NCBI GenBank assembly: GCA_046482855.1
Contig: JAWOEH010000044.1
Location: forward strand, 1-12,415
Length of the DNA: 12,415 bases
Reading direction: 5' to 3'
From: CAYVSF01 sp046482855
GTDB taxonomy: Bacteria > Bacteroidota > Bacteroidia > Bacteroidales > UBA12077
The notes under the pieces were generated by a model. That model did not search any database, was not told where the DNA came from, and was given only the letters and a program-made list of their open reading frames with translations. The translations under genes were made by a program, and so were the position numbers. Of the stretch, positions 1-6,907 are shown one piece after another. The stretch's first letter is position 1. Every line of letters starts with the position of its first letter.

Positions 1-2721
1 ACACCCTGGACCCTGCCCTCCAACACGGCATTGGCTGTTGGTCCCAAAATACGCTATGTAAAGGTACGCTCCTTTAACAAATATACCGGTGAGCCCATAA
101 CAGTTCTGCTTGCCAAAGATTTACTGGATACGCATTTCAACCCCAAGCATGCCGATGTGGCTATGGAAGCTTATAAACCCGGCGATAAGAAGATTCCCTT
201 CACGGTTTTAGATGAGTATGCCGGGGAAGATCTTGTGGGCATCCGTTACCAGCAGCTCATTCCCTGGGTGAATCCCGGCGAAAATGGGTTCCGGGTAATT
301 CCAGGCGATTATGTAACCACCGAGGACGGTACAGGAATTGTACACATTGCCCCCACTTTTGGTGCTGATGACGACCGCGTTGCCAAGCAGAGCAATATTC
401 CACCATTGGTGCTTATCGACAAAGAGGGCGAGCGTCAACCCATGGTTGACAAACAAGGACGTTTCTTCCCCCTTGACCATTTGGATGATGAGTTTGCGAA
501 CACAGCCATGGACAAAGAGGCTTATGCCGAATTTGCCGGACGCTATGTAAAGAATGAATACGACGATTCACTGGCAGACGACGCCCCAACCCTGGATGTG
601 GATCTTTCTGTTATGTTGAAGAAAGCCAATAAGGCCTTCAATGTGGAGAAACATGAACACAACTATCCCCATTGTTGGCGTACCGACAAACCCATACTCT
701 ACTATCCGCTGGACTCCTGGTTCATTCGCACCACGGCTCTCAAAAAACGTATGATGGAGCTGAACGACACCATCAACTGGAAGCCGGAATCAACCGGCAC
801 CGGACGTTTTGGCAAATGGTTGGAAAACCTGCAGGACTGGAACCTGAGCCGTTCTCGCTACTGGGGAACACCGTTGCCCATTTGGGCTACAGCCGACCGC
901 TCCGAACTTAAATGCATCGGTTCGGTTGAGGAGCTGAAGCAAGAAATTGACAAATCAGTTGCCGCCGGACATATGGAGCGCAACCCCATTACCGATTTTG
1001 AGGTAGGCAACTACGAAAAGGAGAATTACGAGAAGATCGACCTGCATCGTCCGTTTGTCGATGAGGTGGTACTGGTTTCCGATAAAGGCGAAAAGATGGT
1101 ACGCGAAAGCGACCTGATTGACGTATGGTTCGACTCCGGGGCAATGCCGTATGCGCAAATTCATTACCCCTTTGAAAATACTGCAGATTTCCGTCAAGTA
1201 TTCCCGGCCGATTTTATTGCCGAAGGCGTAGATCAAACACGGGGTTGGTTTTTTACCTTGCATGCCTTGGCAACTATGCTATTCGACTCAGTTGCCTACA
1301 AAAACATCATCTCCAACGGATTGGTATTGGATAAAAAGGGCAACAAAATGTCGAAACGACTGGGGAATGCTGTCGATCCCTTCGAAACCATCGATAAACA
1401 CGGAGCCGATCCGTTGCGTTGGTACATGATTACCAACGCGCAGCCCTGGGACAACCTAAAGTTTGATGCCGCAGGACTGGATGAAGTGAAGCGAAAATTC
1501 TTTGGTACATTATACAATACCTACTCTTTTTTCTCGCTATATGCCAATGTTGACGGATTCACAAATACCGACAAGCAGATTCCGTTGGGGCAGCGGCCCG
1601 AAATTGATCAATGGATTATCTCACTACTCAATTCCCTGGTGCAAGAGGTGAAAGAATATTACGAAGAATACGAACCCACACGCGCCGGACGAGCCATTCA
1701 GAATTTTGTTATCGAGAATCTGAGTAACTGGTACGTGCGCTTGAACCGTAAACGTTTCTGGGGAGGGGATCTTTCCGATGACAAAAAAGCCGCCTACCAA
1801 ACGCTGTACACGTGTTTGGAAACCATTGCCAAGCTAATGGCTCCTATTTCGCCTATGTTTGCCGACCGATTGTTTAAGGATCTTACCGCAGTAAGCGGCA
1901 CCCACAGAGAATCATCGGTACATCTGGCAACTTTTGCCAACTACGACGCTACCCTAATTGACAAGGATTTGGAGGAGCGCATGGACATTGCTCAGCGTGT
2001 GTCCTCCATGATTCTGGGACTGCGCCGCAAAGTGAATATCAAGGTACGACAGCCCCTTGCGAAACTCATGCTGCCCATAACGCATGCCAGTTTCCGCGAT
2101 AAATTTGAAGCCATCAAAGAGCTGGTGCTTAATGAGGTGAACGTGAAAGAGGTTGCCTACATTACCGATACAGCCGGCGTGATTGAGAAAAAAATCAAGC
2201 CCAACTTCAAAACGCTGGGCCCCAAGTATGGCAAGCTGATGAAATTTATCTCAAAAACAGTAAACCAAATGGGCCAGGAAGACATTGTTGCCTTTGAAAA
2301 AAGCGGAAGCTATACACTGGAAGCTCAGGGAGAGACCATCGAACTGTCACTGGAAGACGTAGAGATTTCTACCGAAGACATCCCAGGCTTGTTGGTTGCC
2401 AATGATGGTGACATTACCGTGGCATTGGATATTTCGCTCACTGAAGAGTTGAAGAGCGAAGGTATTGCCCGCGAGTTTGTAAACCGCATTCAAAACCTGC
2501 GCAAATCGAGCAATTTTGAAGTTACCGATAAAATAAAAGTGGCCATAGAACGTCATAAAGCTATAAATCAAGCTATTGACAAACACGCCTCCTACATTGG
2601 GGCACAAACTTTAGCCACACAAATAGATTTAGTAGATAAAGTTGAACAAAACGAAGCACATTCCGTAGAACTGGACGATGAAGTACAAACACGTATCTTT
2701 ATCGAAAAGATAGCAAACTAA
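1..2721 (+). CDS. ileS: Isoleucyl-tRNA synthetase, 5'-truncated by the window edge
   Basis: Attaches isoleucine to tRNA-Ile in the cytoplasm and edits misactivated valine. The reading frame is open from base 1 (first residues TPWTLPSNTALAVGP), so the gene begins outside the window; a TTG at 31 is not a real start. About 906 residues are visible, and the N-terminal HIGH motif is missing. Seen in order: the CP1 editing domain with GTGIVHIAP followed by GADDD (about 328-378), SRYWGTPLPIW of the catalytic core, DVWFDSG (about 1120-1140), the KMSKR ATP-binding loop at 1345-1359, an anticodon-binding helical domain (about 1600-1900), and a long C-terminal extension containing IAREFVNRIQNLRK. The editing motif and C-terminus resemble the long eukaryote-like class, usually about 1,100-1,150 residues, so roughly 230 residues lie upstream. 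It is followed by traR/dksA and lspA; ileS and lspA are also neighbours in E. coli. Identification is secure. Confidence 0.97.
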   Translation, partial: TPWTLPSNTALAVGPKIRYVKVRSFNKYTGEPITVLLAKDLLDTHFNPKHADVAMEAYKPGDKKIPFTVLDEYAGEDLVGIRYQQLIPWVNPGENGFRVIPGDYVTTEDGTGIVHIAPTFGADDDRVAKQSNIPPLVLIDKEGERQPMVDKQGRFFPLDHLDDEFANTAMDKEAYAEFAGRYVKNEYDDSLADDAPTLDVDLSVMLKKANKAFNVEKHEHNYPHCWRTDKPILYYPLDSWFIRTTALKKRMMELNDTINWKPESTGTGRFGKWLENLQDWNLSRSRYWGTPLPIWATADRSELKCIGSVEELKQEIDKSVAAGHMERNPITDFEVGNYEKENYEKIDLHRPFVDEVVLVSDKGEKMVRESDLIDVWFDSGAMPYAQIHYPFENTADFRQVFPADFIAEGVDQTRGWFFTLHALATMLFDSVAYKNIISNGLVLDKKGNKMSKRLGNAVDPFETIDKHGADPLRWYMITNAQPWDNLKFDAAGLDEVKRKFFGTLYNTYSFFSLYANVDGFTNTDKQIPLGQRPEIDQWIISLLNSLVQEVKEYYEEYEPTRAGRAIQNFVIENLSNWYVRLNRKRFWGGDLSDDKKAAYQTLYTCLETIAKLMAPISPMFADRLFKDLTAVSGTHRESSVHLATFANYDATLIDKDLEERMDIAQRVSSMILGLRRKVNIKVRQPLAKLMLPITHASFRDKFEAIKELVLNEVNVKEVAYITDTAGVIEKKIKPNFKTLGPKYGKLMKFISKTVNQMGQEDIVAFEKSGSYTLEAQGETIELSLEDVEISTEDIPGLLVANDGDITVALDISLTEELKSEGIAREFVNRIQNLRKSSNFEVTDKIKVAIERHKAINQAIDKHASYIGAQTLATQIDLVDKVEQNEAHSVELDDEVQTRIFIEKIAN

Positions 2722-2744
2722 ATTCTTTGTTTTGAAAATTTTGT

Positions 2745-2752
2745 TATCTTTA
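2745..2752 (+). promoter_or_regulatory. Possible -7 element of the traR/dksA-like gene
   Basis: TATCTTTA differs at one base from the Bacteroidota -7 consensus TAnnTTTG and lies 24 bases before the ATG at 2777. A TTTG at 2726-2729 could be the -33 box, but the 15-bp spacing is shorter than the usual 17-23. It would allow transcription separate from ileS. The evidence is weak, and read-through from ileS is equally possible. Confidence 0.3.
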
Positions 2753-2776
2753 AATTCAACTTAAAAACCATTGAAT

Positions 2777-3154
2777 ATGGCTGAGAAGAAACGATATTCA
2801 GATGAAGAGTTGGAGGAATTCAAACAAATCATTCTGCACAAGCTTGATAAAGCCAAGGAAGATTATGAATTGTTGAAGCGATCGATTACCCATAGTGAAA
2901 GTAACGATACTGAAGACACCTCTCCAACTTTTAAAGTGTTAGAAGAAGGCGCAGCCACTCTTTCGAAAGAAGAAGCTGGGCGATTGGCACAACGCCAGCA
3001 AAAATTCATCCAACACTTACGCGCTGCCCTTGTACGCATTGAAAGTAAGAGCTATGGTATTTGCCGTGAAACCGGGAAACTCATTGCTAAAGAGCGACTG
3101 CGTGCAGTACCTCATGCAACGCTAAGCATTGAGGCAAAACAAAACCAAAAGTAA
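2777..3154 (+). CDS. TraR/DksA-family transcriptional regulator with degenerate zinc finger
   Basis: A protein of 125 residues related to DksA, which enters the secondary channel of RNA polymerase and changes initiation, often together with ppGpp. The start is the ATG at 2777 (MAEKKRYSDEEL); an in-frame TTG at 2771 is less likely. Two N-terminal helices (about residues 8-90) would form the coiled coil. The tip between them holds an acidic stretch (NDTEDTSPT), where DksA carries functional aspartates. The C-terminus has the zinc-finger frame YGICRETGKLIAKERLRAVPHATLSIEAK. Of the four cysteines expected there only the first remains; the others are T, S and A, so zinc binding is unlikely. From memory this pattern is common in Bacteroidota homologues, so it is a lineage form and not decay. 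It sits 55 bp after ileS and is followed by a strong terminator. Family is clear; the target promoters are unknown. Confidence 0.92.
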   Translation: MAEKKRYSDEELEEFKQIILHKLDKAKEDYELLKRSITHSESNDTEDTSPTFKVLEEGAATLSKEEAGRLAQRQQKFIQHLRAALVRIESKSYGICRETGKLIAKERLRAVPHATLSIEAKQNQK

Positions 3155-3172
3155 GCGTTGAAACGCAATAAT

Positions 3173-3204
3173 AAAAACTCCCGCCAGTCGGTGGGAGTTT
3201 TTTT
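3173..3204 (+). terminator. Rho-independent terminator after traR/dksA
   Basis: A 13-bp stem with arms 3173-3185 (AAAAACTCCCGCC) and 3190-3202 (GGTGGGAGTTTTT), one G-T wobble and the 4-base loop AGTC, running into a T-tract ending at 3204. It begins 18 bases after the traR/dksA stop and would end the ileS-traR transcript, so lspA needs its own promoter. Confidence 0.9.
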
Positions 3205-3352
3205 ATGCATACGTTTTTGCCAATAGCAGGGTTTTAATCCGAATAAGTCATCAATAATTCCTGGCTGCAACAGCCACTATTCCTCGCTAAAGCAAGGTCA
3301 TATGCATTTAAGTCGGGGTTACCCACCATAAAAATCGAGCAGCTTTGGATTT

Positions 3353-3380
3353 TATTCATAATAAATATGATTTATGAATA
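3353..3380. repeat. Inverted repeat TATTCATAA-N10-TTATGAATA upstream of lspA
   Basis: Perfect 9-bp arms at 3353-3361 and 3372-3380, separated by 10 bases. The right arm is part of the shared element, but the left arm is absent from the copy at 5972-6006. The arrangement would suit a dimeric DNA-binding protein; no regulator can be named. Confidence 0.45.
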
Positions 3381-3391
3381 GTTCCGGTTAA
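3358..3391 (+). promoter_or_regulatory. Shared upstream element, copy A (before lspA)
   Basis: Blocks in order are ATAATAAATAT, GA, TTTATGAAT, A, GTTC, C, GG, T, TAA. The same blocks recur at 5972-6006 with four substitutions and one inserted T (30 of 34 aligned positions identical). It ends 35 bases before the lspA ATG. Its first half overlaps an inverted repeat (3353-3380). The similarity is seen directly; a role as promoter core or regulator site is inferred from the matching position before two unrelated genes. Confidence 0.5.
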
Positions 3392-3426
3392 CATGTTTTT
3401 TTTTAGTTTTAGGAAAATTTTCTACC

Positions 3427-4029
3427 ATGAGTATTACAAAAAAATCGATTATCCTTATTGTTTTGATTCTGATTATTGATCAGGCCTTAAAAATATGGAT
3501 TAAAACCCACATGATTCTGGGCCAGGAGTACACTGTTTTTGGTGACTGGTTCCTGATTCATTTCACCGAAAATAACGGTATGGCTTTTGGCATGGAGTTT
3601 TGGGGGCGGCATGGGAAGCTTTTCCTAAGCATTTTCCGCATATTGGCCGTTATTAGTATTGGCTGGTACATAAACCACCTTATAAAACACAACGCTCCTA
3701 AAGGATTAGTGCTAAGTATTGCGCTGATTATGGCCGGAGCCATTGGCAATATTATCGACAGTGCTTTTTATGGCCTGTTATTTAATGAAAGTTACTACCA
3801 GGTAGCTGAATTTCTGCCGCCAGAAGGAGGGTACGCACCTTTTCTGCAAGGCCGAGTAGTAGACATGTTCTACTTCCCCGTATTGCAAGGACACTACCCC
3901 GATTGGTTCCCCTTTCGTGCAAGCGAAGAATTTATTTTCTTCCGACCCGTATTTAATATCGCTGATACAGCTATTACTACAGGTGTAGCCTTAATACTCC
4001 TATTCCAACGAAGTTTCTTTAAACATTAA
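3427..4029 (+). CDS. lspA: Lipoprotein signal peptidase (signal peptidase II)
   Basis: An inner-membrane aspartyl protease that removes the signal peptide from prolipoproteins after diacylglyceryl modification. The 200 residues start at the ATG at 3427, which is followed by a hydrophobic first membrane segment (about residues 6-22) containing DQ at 18-19. Other family motifs are TENNGMAFG (47-55), GAIGNIID with catalytic Asp111, and FNIADTAI with catalytic Asp180. Four membrane segments are apparent. It is longer than the roughly 160-170 residues usual in Proteobacteria: about 69 residues separate the two catalytic Asp, against about 20 there. The extra sequence holds aromatic and proline-rich stretches such as EFLPPEGGYAPF and GHYPDWFPF. 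From memory, Bacteroidota LspA proteins share this insertion. The usual GNxxDR reads GNIIDS. The gene follows ileS-traR but has its own leader and terminator. Identification is secure. Confidence 0.96.
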   Translation: MSITKKSIILIVLILIIDQALKIWIKTHMILGQEYTVFGDWFLIHFTENNGMAFGMEFWGRHGKLFLSIFRILAVISIGWYINHLIKHNAPKGLVLSIALIMAGAIGNIIDSAFYGLLFNESYYQVAEFLPPEGGYAPFLQGRVVDMFYFPVLQGHYPDWFPFRASEEFIFFRPVFNIADTAITTGVALILLFQRSFFKH

Positions 4030-4042
4030 ATCCGGATAAATG

Positions 4043-4084
4043 ATACAAGAAAAGGCAAGCTTTATCGCTTGCCTTTTCTTGTAT
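4043..4084. terminator. Bidirectional terminator between lspA and the M28 peptidase gene
   Basis: A perfect 18-bp inverted repeat: left arm 4043-4060 (ATACAAGAAAAGGCAAGC), loop TTTATC at 4061-4066, right arm 4067-4084. The A-rich and T-rich parts of the arms give a U-rich 3' side on either strand. It sits 13 bases after the lspA stop and 40 bases after the M28 stop, so it can serve both convergent genes. Confidence 0.88.
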
Positions 4085-4124
4085 AGAAATTTCCTTCTTT
4101 ATTCTGCGGCGACTCCTGCCTTAC

Positions 4125-5684
4125 CTATTCTTTCCAATACCCTTCGCGATCCAAAAGATCATCGAGCGAAGCGATGCCATATACGACTACTGCCGTAACA
4201 ATAGAAGTATGATTCTGATACTCAGGAATACTTTTATTGTAAAGATCTCGTTCGGTATGCCAAATTTCCCGATAGCTAAAGTTGTAGCCCTTTGGATCGG
4301 CAGTACTAAAAGTCATTACAGGCACACCGGCTACGGCAAAAGGGCCACTGTCAGTTCCCCAGGGCTCCACAGGCTGTTTACGGGGGCGATGCTCAGTAAG
4401 CTCAAAGGGGAAGTCGGGGTTAATGGCATTCAAGGGAGCACATATACGTTCCATCTCGTCACGCATAGCATCGGTAACAGCAATGCCTGTTGGCACTGTA
4501 GGCCCTCCGTCACGATTAAACATATTGGCAACTTTGGTCAATTTTTTGGGGTTATTGGCTACCCAATGTTTCGATCCCAAAAGACCAAACTCTTCACCTG
4601 CCCACAAAATCACCAATATGGTGCGCTTAGGTTTGCCACCCGCTTCCATGATCAGTCTCGCAGCTTCCATGGCGGGAGTTACTCCGGAACCATCGTCAAC
4701 ACCCCCCGTAGCAACATCGTACGCATCCAGGTGCCCGCCCATAATCACATACTCATCAGGATATTCAGTTCCCGGAATGATGCCGATAACATTATGGTAT
4801 TTCACAGGACCCATTTTAAAATGGTTCCGAATATCAAATTCCAGTTGAAAATAACGTCGCTCTTCGGCCATTCTGCGAATTTTAGCATACTGATGTTCAT
4901 CCAACTTGATGTCCGGTACTTCAGGAAGGGTCTCGAATCGTAAATTGTCAATATTTTTCCTATCATAAAGAGCAGCCAGTGGTGTTTGGGCTTTTTGAAT
5001 AATACCCAATATTCCCGCTTCTTTCATCTGTTTGTAGAACAGCGCCGGCTCCATGTTATAGGGAAGAAGTTCTTTTTGTTCGCCACTCTTTCGGTTTTGC
5101 CAATTTTCCCGTCGTATTTTATTATTCTCAATCGTTATTTCGTCATTGGCTTGAATAATGGAGTCTCTATAGGCGTCAGCTTCTTCAGATATATCGATTG
5201 GCCACCCTGCACTTTCGCCCTCAATAAGCACCCAGGCACCTTTCAAGGCCCCCTTCATGCGCTCAAACTCGGCCGTTGTGCGGGGTTCTACCAAAACATG
5301 TCCTCGCTGCACACCCTTGGTTCCGGAGGTATAGGAAGGAGTGACAAAGTGCAGGTGCATTCCTTCATCGCCAAGTAAACGACCAAACCAGGGCCCTCGA
5401 TTAAAGCCTACAGGCAACTCACCCACCTCGTCCATTTCCACCTGCATGCCCCATTCACGAAATTTATGAGCAGCCCATTGTGCAGCATTCTCATAGGCAT
5501 CGGAACCAATAAGTCGTCCGCCAAAACGGTTACTTAACACATCCAGGTGTTGCATCGTGCGGTTGTCTGATTTCCCTATTTCAATAATTTTTTGCACCAC
5601 CGCATCATCCTGAGCATTACTAGTAAAGCTCATAGCAGACAACCCGAGTACAAATGTTAACACATAATACTGAAAAATTCTCAT
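4125..5684 (-). CDS. Secreted M28-family zinc metallopeptidase
   Basis: A 519-residue exported peptidase, probably an aminopeptidase or carboxypeptidase acting on peptides in the periplasm or outside the cell. The N-terminus (MRIFQYYVLTFVLGLSAMSF, then TSNAQ) is a Sec signal peptide with likely cleavage near residue 24. Residues about 90-290 would hold the PA-like inserted domain common in M28 enzymes. The peptidase domain has the full two-zinc set: His318 in GGHLDA, bridging Asp330 in GGVDDGSG, catalytic Glu364 and ligand Glu365 in WAGEEFG, Asp392 in NRDGG and His476 in WHTERD. Nothing essential is missing. There is no C-terminal sorting domain. The gene is alone on its strand, convergent with lspA and divergent from the universal stress gene. 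Family is secure; the substrate cannot be read from the sequence. Confidence 0.94.
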   Translation of the reverse strand: MRIFQYYVLTFVLGLSAMSFTSNAQDDAVVQKIIEIGKSDNRTMQHLDVLSNRFGGRLIGSDAYENAAQWAAHKFREWGMQVEMDEVGELPVGFNRGPWFGRLLGDEGMHLHFVTPSYTSGTKGVQRGHVLVEPRTTAEFERMKGALKGAWVLIEGESAGWPIDISEEADAYRDSIIQANDEITIENNKIRRENWQNRKSGEQKELLPYNMEPALFYKQMKEAGILGIIQKAQTPLAALYDRKNIDNLRFETLPEVPDIKLDEHQYAKIRRMAEERRYFQLEFDIRNHFKMGPVKYHNVIGIIPGTEYPDEYVIMGGHLDAYDVATGGVDDGSGVTPAMEAARLIMEAGGKPKRTILVILWAGEEFGLLGSKHWVANNPKKLTKVANMFNRDGGPTVPTGIAVTDAMRDEMERICAPLNAINPDFPFELTEHRPRKQPVEPWGTDSGPFAVAGVPVMTFSTADPKGYNFSYREIWHTERDLYNKSIPEYQNHTSIVTAVVVYGIASLDDLLDREGYWKE

Positions 5685-5713
5685 AGCATTTTTTCTATTG
5701 CGAAGAACTATAG

Positions 5714-5742
5714 CAAATGTTACTAACGCCTTCAGTTAACAA
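5714..5742 (-). promoter_or_regulatory. Possible promoter of the M28 peptidase gene
   Basis: On the - strand TTG (5740-5742), 17 bases and TAACATTTG (5714-5722) approximate the Bacteroidota promoter, although the -7 box has three bases rather than two between TA and TTTG. It lies about 30 bases upstream of the ATG at 5684. A perfect -7 box (TACTTTTG, 5929-5936) also exists further upstream but lacks a well-spaced -33 box. Confidence 0.3.
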
Positions 5743-5763
5743 TTTTATTGTTTTGGTTAAGCA

Positions 5764-5790
5764 GAAAGATCACCCACCATGGGATCTTTC
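5764..5790. repeat. Hairpin-forming inverted repeat GAAAGATC-N11-GATCTTTC
   Basis: Perfect 8-bp arms at 5764-5771 and 5783-5790; a CC/GG pair inside could extend the stem past one bulged base. There is no T-tract on either side, so it is not a terminator. It could be a protein-binding site or, if transcription starts upstream, a leader structure of the M28 mRNA. Confidence 0.4.
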
Positions 5791-5821
5791 CAATTGTTTA
5801 GACACTTTATACGATAAAGGT

Positions 5822-5868
5822 TTACTTCACCTCCTAAGTGTGAGGTTAAAATTACGATTACTTCACCT
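5822..5868. repeat. Direct repeat TTACTTCACCT, two copies
   Basis: Identical 11-base copies at 5822-5832 and 5858-5868, 36 bases apart start to start. A degenerate third copy (TAACTTCACT) lies at 5875-5884. Directly repeated short sites in a divergent intergenic region suggest a regulator-binding cluster, but chance cannot be excluded. Confidence 0.35.
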
Positions 5869-5971
5869 GGCTTGTAACTTCACTCACCATACTCTAATAC
5901 CTGATAAGACGGTTCTTTTACAGGAGAACAAAAGTAAAAAAGGGGAACAGTTGATTCTCGTGACGATAGCA

Positions 5972-6006
5972 ATAATAAATATAATTTTATGAATGGTTCG
6001 GGCTAA
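5972..6006 (+). promoter_or_regulatory. Shared upstream element, copy B (before the universal stress gene)
   Basis: Blocks in order are ATAATAAATAT, AAT, TTTATGAAT, G, GTTC, G, GG, C, TAA, matching copy A at 3358-3391. It ends 45 bases before the ATG at 6052 and is followed by an AT-rich stretch with TATTTTG (6012-6018), an imperfect -7 box. The inverted-repeat left arm seen in copy A is absent. Confidence 0.5.
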
Positions 6007-6051
6007 AAAGATATTTTGTAAATTAGCTGAAGCAATATAAACCTGCACATT

Positions 6052-6906
6052 ATGAATCGAATTATTGTACCTATTGATTTTAGTGACTATTCCATGCAAG
6101 GCATAGAACTTGCCATTCTGTTGTCCAAAAAGATTCCCAGCCAAATTCAACTTCTCTACGTCATGAAGAAGAGCGCAGATTACTCGCCTGGCACACAACA
6201 GGAGGAACAGCGATATGCCGACAAGAAATTTAAAGCGATTGTGGAGACTTATAGGAAAAAATTGCACCCAAACTCCGAAATAAAATATATCATTAAGCCG
6301 GGCAAAATCTATCGCGAGATTGTCAATCAAGCCGAATCCTTTGAGCAATCCTTCATTGTAGCCACCACACATGGGGCTTCCGGATTTGAGAATCTGTTTA
6401 TAGGCAGCAATGCGTTCAAAATTGTTACGGCAACAACACGGCCGGTATTTACAACTCGTGGCGATGAATTGCCCAGGTATATCCGTCGAATTGTAATGCC
6501 CATAGATATCACCGCCGACACCCGGCAGAAAGTCCCTTTTACCGTGCGGGTTGCCAAAGAGTGCGGAGCAGAAATACATGTGGTAAATGTTACTACCTCC
6601 AATGCTGAAGATATTCACCGAAAACTTGGGCAATATCAAAAGCAGGTGGTAGAGTATATCGAGAAATATGATGTACGTTGCAAAACAGGAAAAATTGTGG
6701 GTCCTAATCTTACCGACATCACCATTGAATATGCCCGCGAAGTAGAGGCGGATATGATCTCGATCATGACCGAGCAGCCCTCCGATTTAGGAAATCTGGT
6801 AATGGGCAGCTATGCGCAACAAATGTTGAATAAATCGCCCTTACCGGTGCTAAGCATTACCCCAAAGGAACTCCACGTTTCCGGAGCGTTCAATACACAA
6901 GGATAA
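6052..6906 (+). CDS. Universal stress protein, tandem Usp domains
   Basis: A 284-residue cytoplasmic protein made of two Usp (Rossmann-like, nucleotide-binding) domains. Domain 1 (about residues 1-136) starts with MNRIIVPIDFSDYS and ends with a near-canonical ATP-loop, THG-N9-GS (ATTHGASGFENLFIGS), in which the first glycine of the G-x2-G-x9-G motif is replaced. Domain 2 (about 140-275) restarts with YIRRIVMPIDIT; its loop keeps only the final GS (NLVMGSYAQQML) and may not bind ATP. The ATG at 6052 gives the expected first strand with no extension. No membrane segment or signal peptide is seen. It is a lone gene whose TAA ends at 6906, one base before the convergent rlpA stop. Copy B of the shared element lies upstream and may place it under common control with lspA. 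Such proteins respond to stress or starvation in other bacteria; the exact role here is unknown. Confidence 0.93.
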   Translation: MNRIIVPIDFSDYSMQGIELAILLSKKIPSQIQLLYVMKKSADYSPGTQQEEQRYADKKFKAIVETYRKKLHPNSEIKYIIKPGKIYREIVNQAESFEQSFIVATTHGASGFENLFIGSNAFKIVTATTRPVFTTRGDELPRYIRRIVMPIDITADTRQKVPFTVRVAKECGAEIHVVNVTTSNAEDIHRKLGQYQKQVVEYIEKYDVRCKTGKIVGPNLTDITIEYAREVEADMISIMTEQPSDLGNLVMGSYAQQMLNKSPLPVLSITPKELHVSGAFNTQG

Positions 6907-6907
6907 C

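Larger units (their letters stand above)
3205..3426. other. 222-bp intergenic region between traR/dksA and lspA
   Basis: No convincing ORF. It contains two adjacent small hairpins: TGGCTG-CAA-CAGCCA at 3262-3276 (perfect 6-bp stem, 3-base loop) and CCTCGCT/AGCAAGG at 3282-3297 (one mismatch). Next come an AT-rich inverted repeat at 3353-3380 and the element shared with the universal stress gene (3358-3391), then a T-rich run up to the lspA start. No clean TTTG/TAnnTTTG promoter was found. The nearest approximation is TAGTTTTA at 3404-3411, without a well-spaced -33 box. Confidence 0.5.
5685..6051. other. 367-bp divergent intergenic region between the M28 and universal stress genes
   Basis: I see no supported gene: overlapping ORFs here have low-complexity, unrecognisable products and run into neighbouring genes. 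It holds a possible M28 promoter (5714-5742), a hairpin with perfect 8-bp arms GAAAGATC/GATCTTTC (5764-5771 and 5783-5790), two exact copies of TTACTTCACCT (5822-5832 and 5858-5868) with a weaker third (5875-5884), a - strand TACTTTTG (5929-5936), and copy B of the shared element (5972-6006). This is unusually dense for a simple divergent promoter region. Confidence 0.5.

Noticed and set aside
31..33. TTG at 31 as the start of isoleucyl-tRNA synthetase
   Set aside because: The frame is open to base 1 and the preceding residues are conserved synthetase sequence; the gene is cut by the window edge.
3362..3369. TAAATATG as the -7 box of lspA with TTTG at 3344-3347
   Set aside because: The spacing is only 14 bases, well short of the usual range, and the box has a mismatch.
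4209..4943. + strand 244-codon ORF opposite the M28 gene
   Set aside because: It lies wholly antisense to a well-supported peptidase with intact catalytic residues, and its own translation has no domain logic.
5717..5992. + strand 91-codon ORF in the divergent intergenic region
   Set aside because: No recognisable protein features. It spans the repeats and ends inside the shared regulatory element.
5884..6639. - strand 251-codon ORF overlapping the universal stress gene
   Set aside because: It is antisense to a clear Usp gene over most of its length, its product resembles no family, and it shares the intergenic repeats. It is a shadow ORF.
6868..6900. Hairpin at the usp 3' end as the rlpA terminator on the - strand
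   Set aside because: The stem contains a two-base bulge and is not followed by a T-tract on the - strand.
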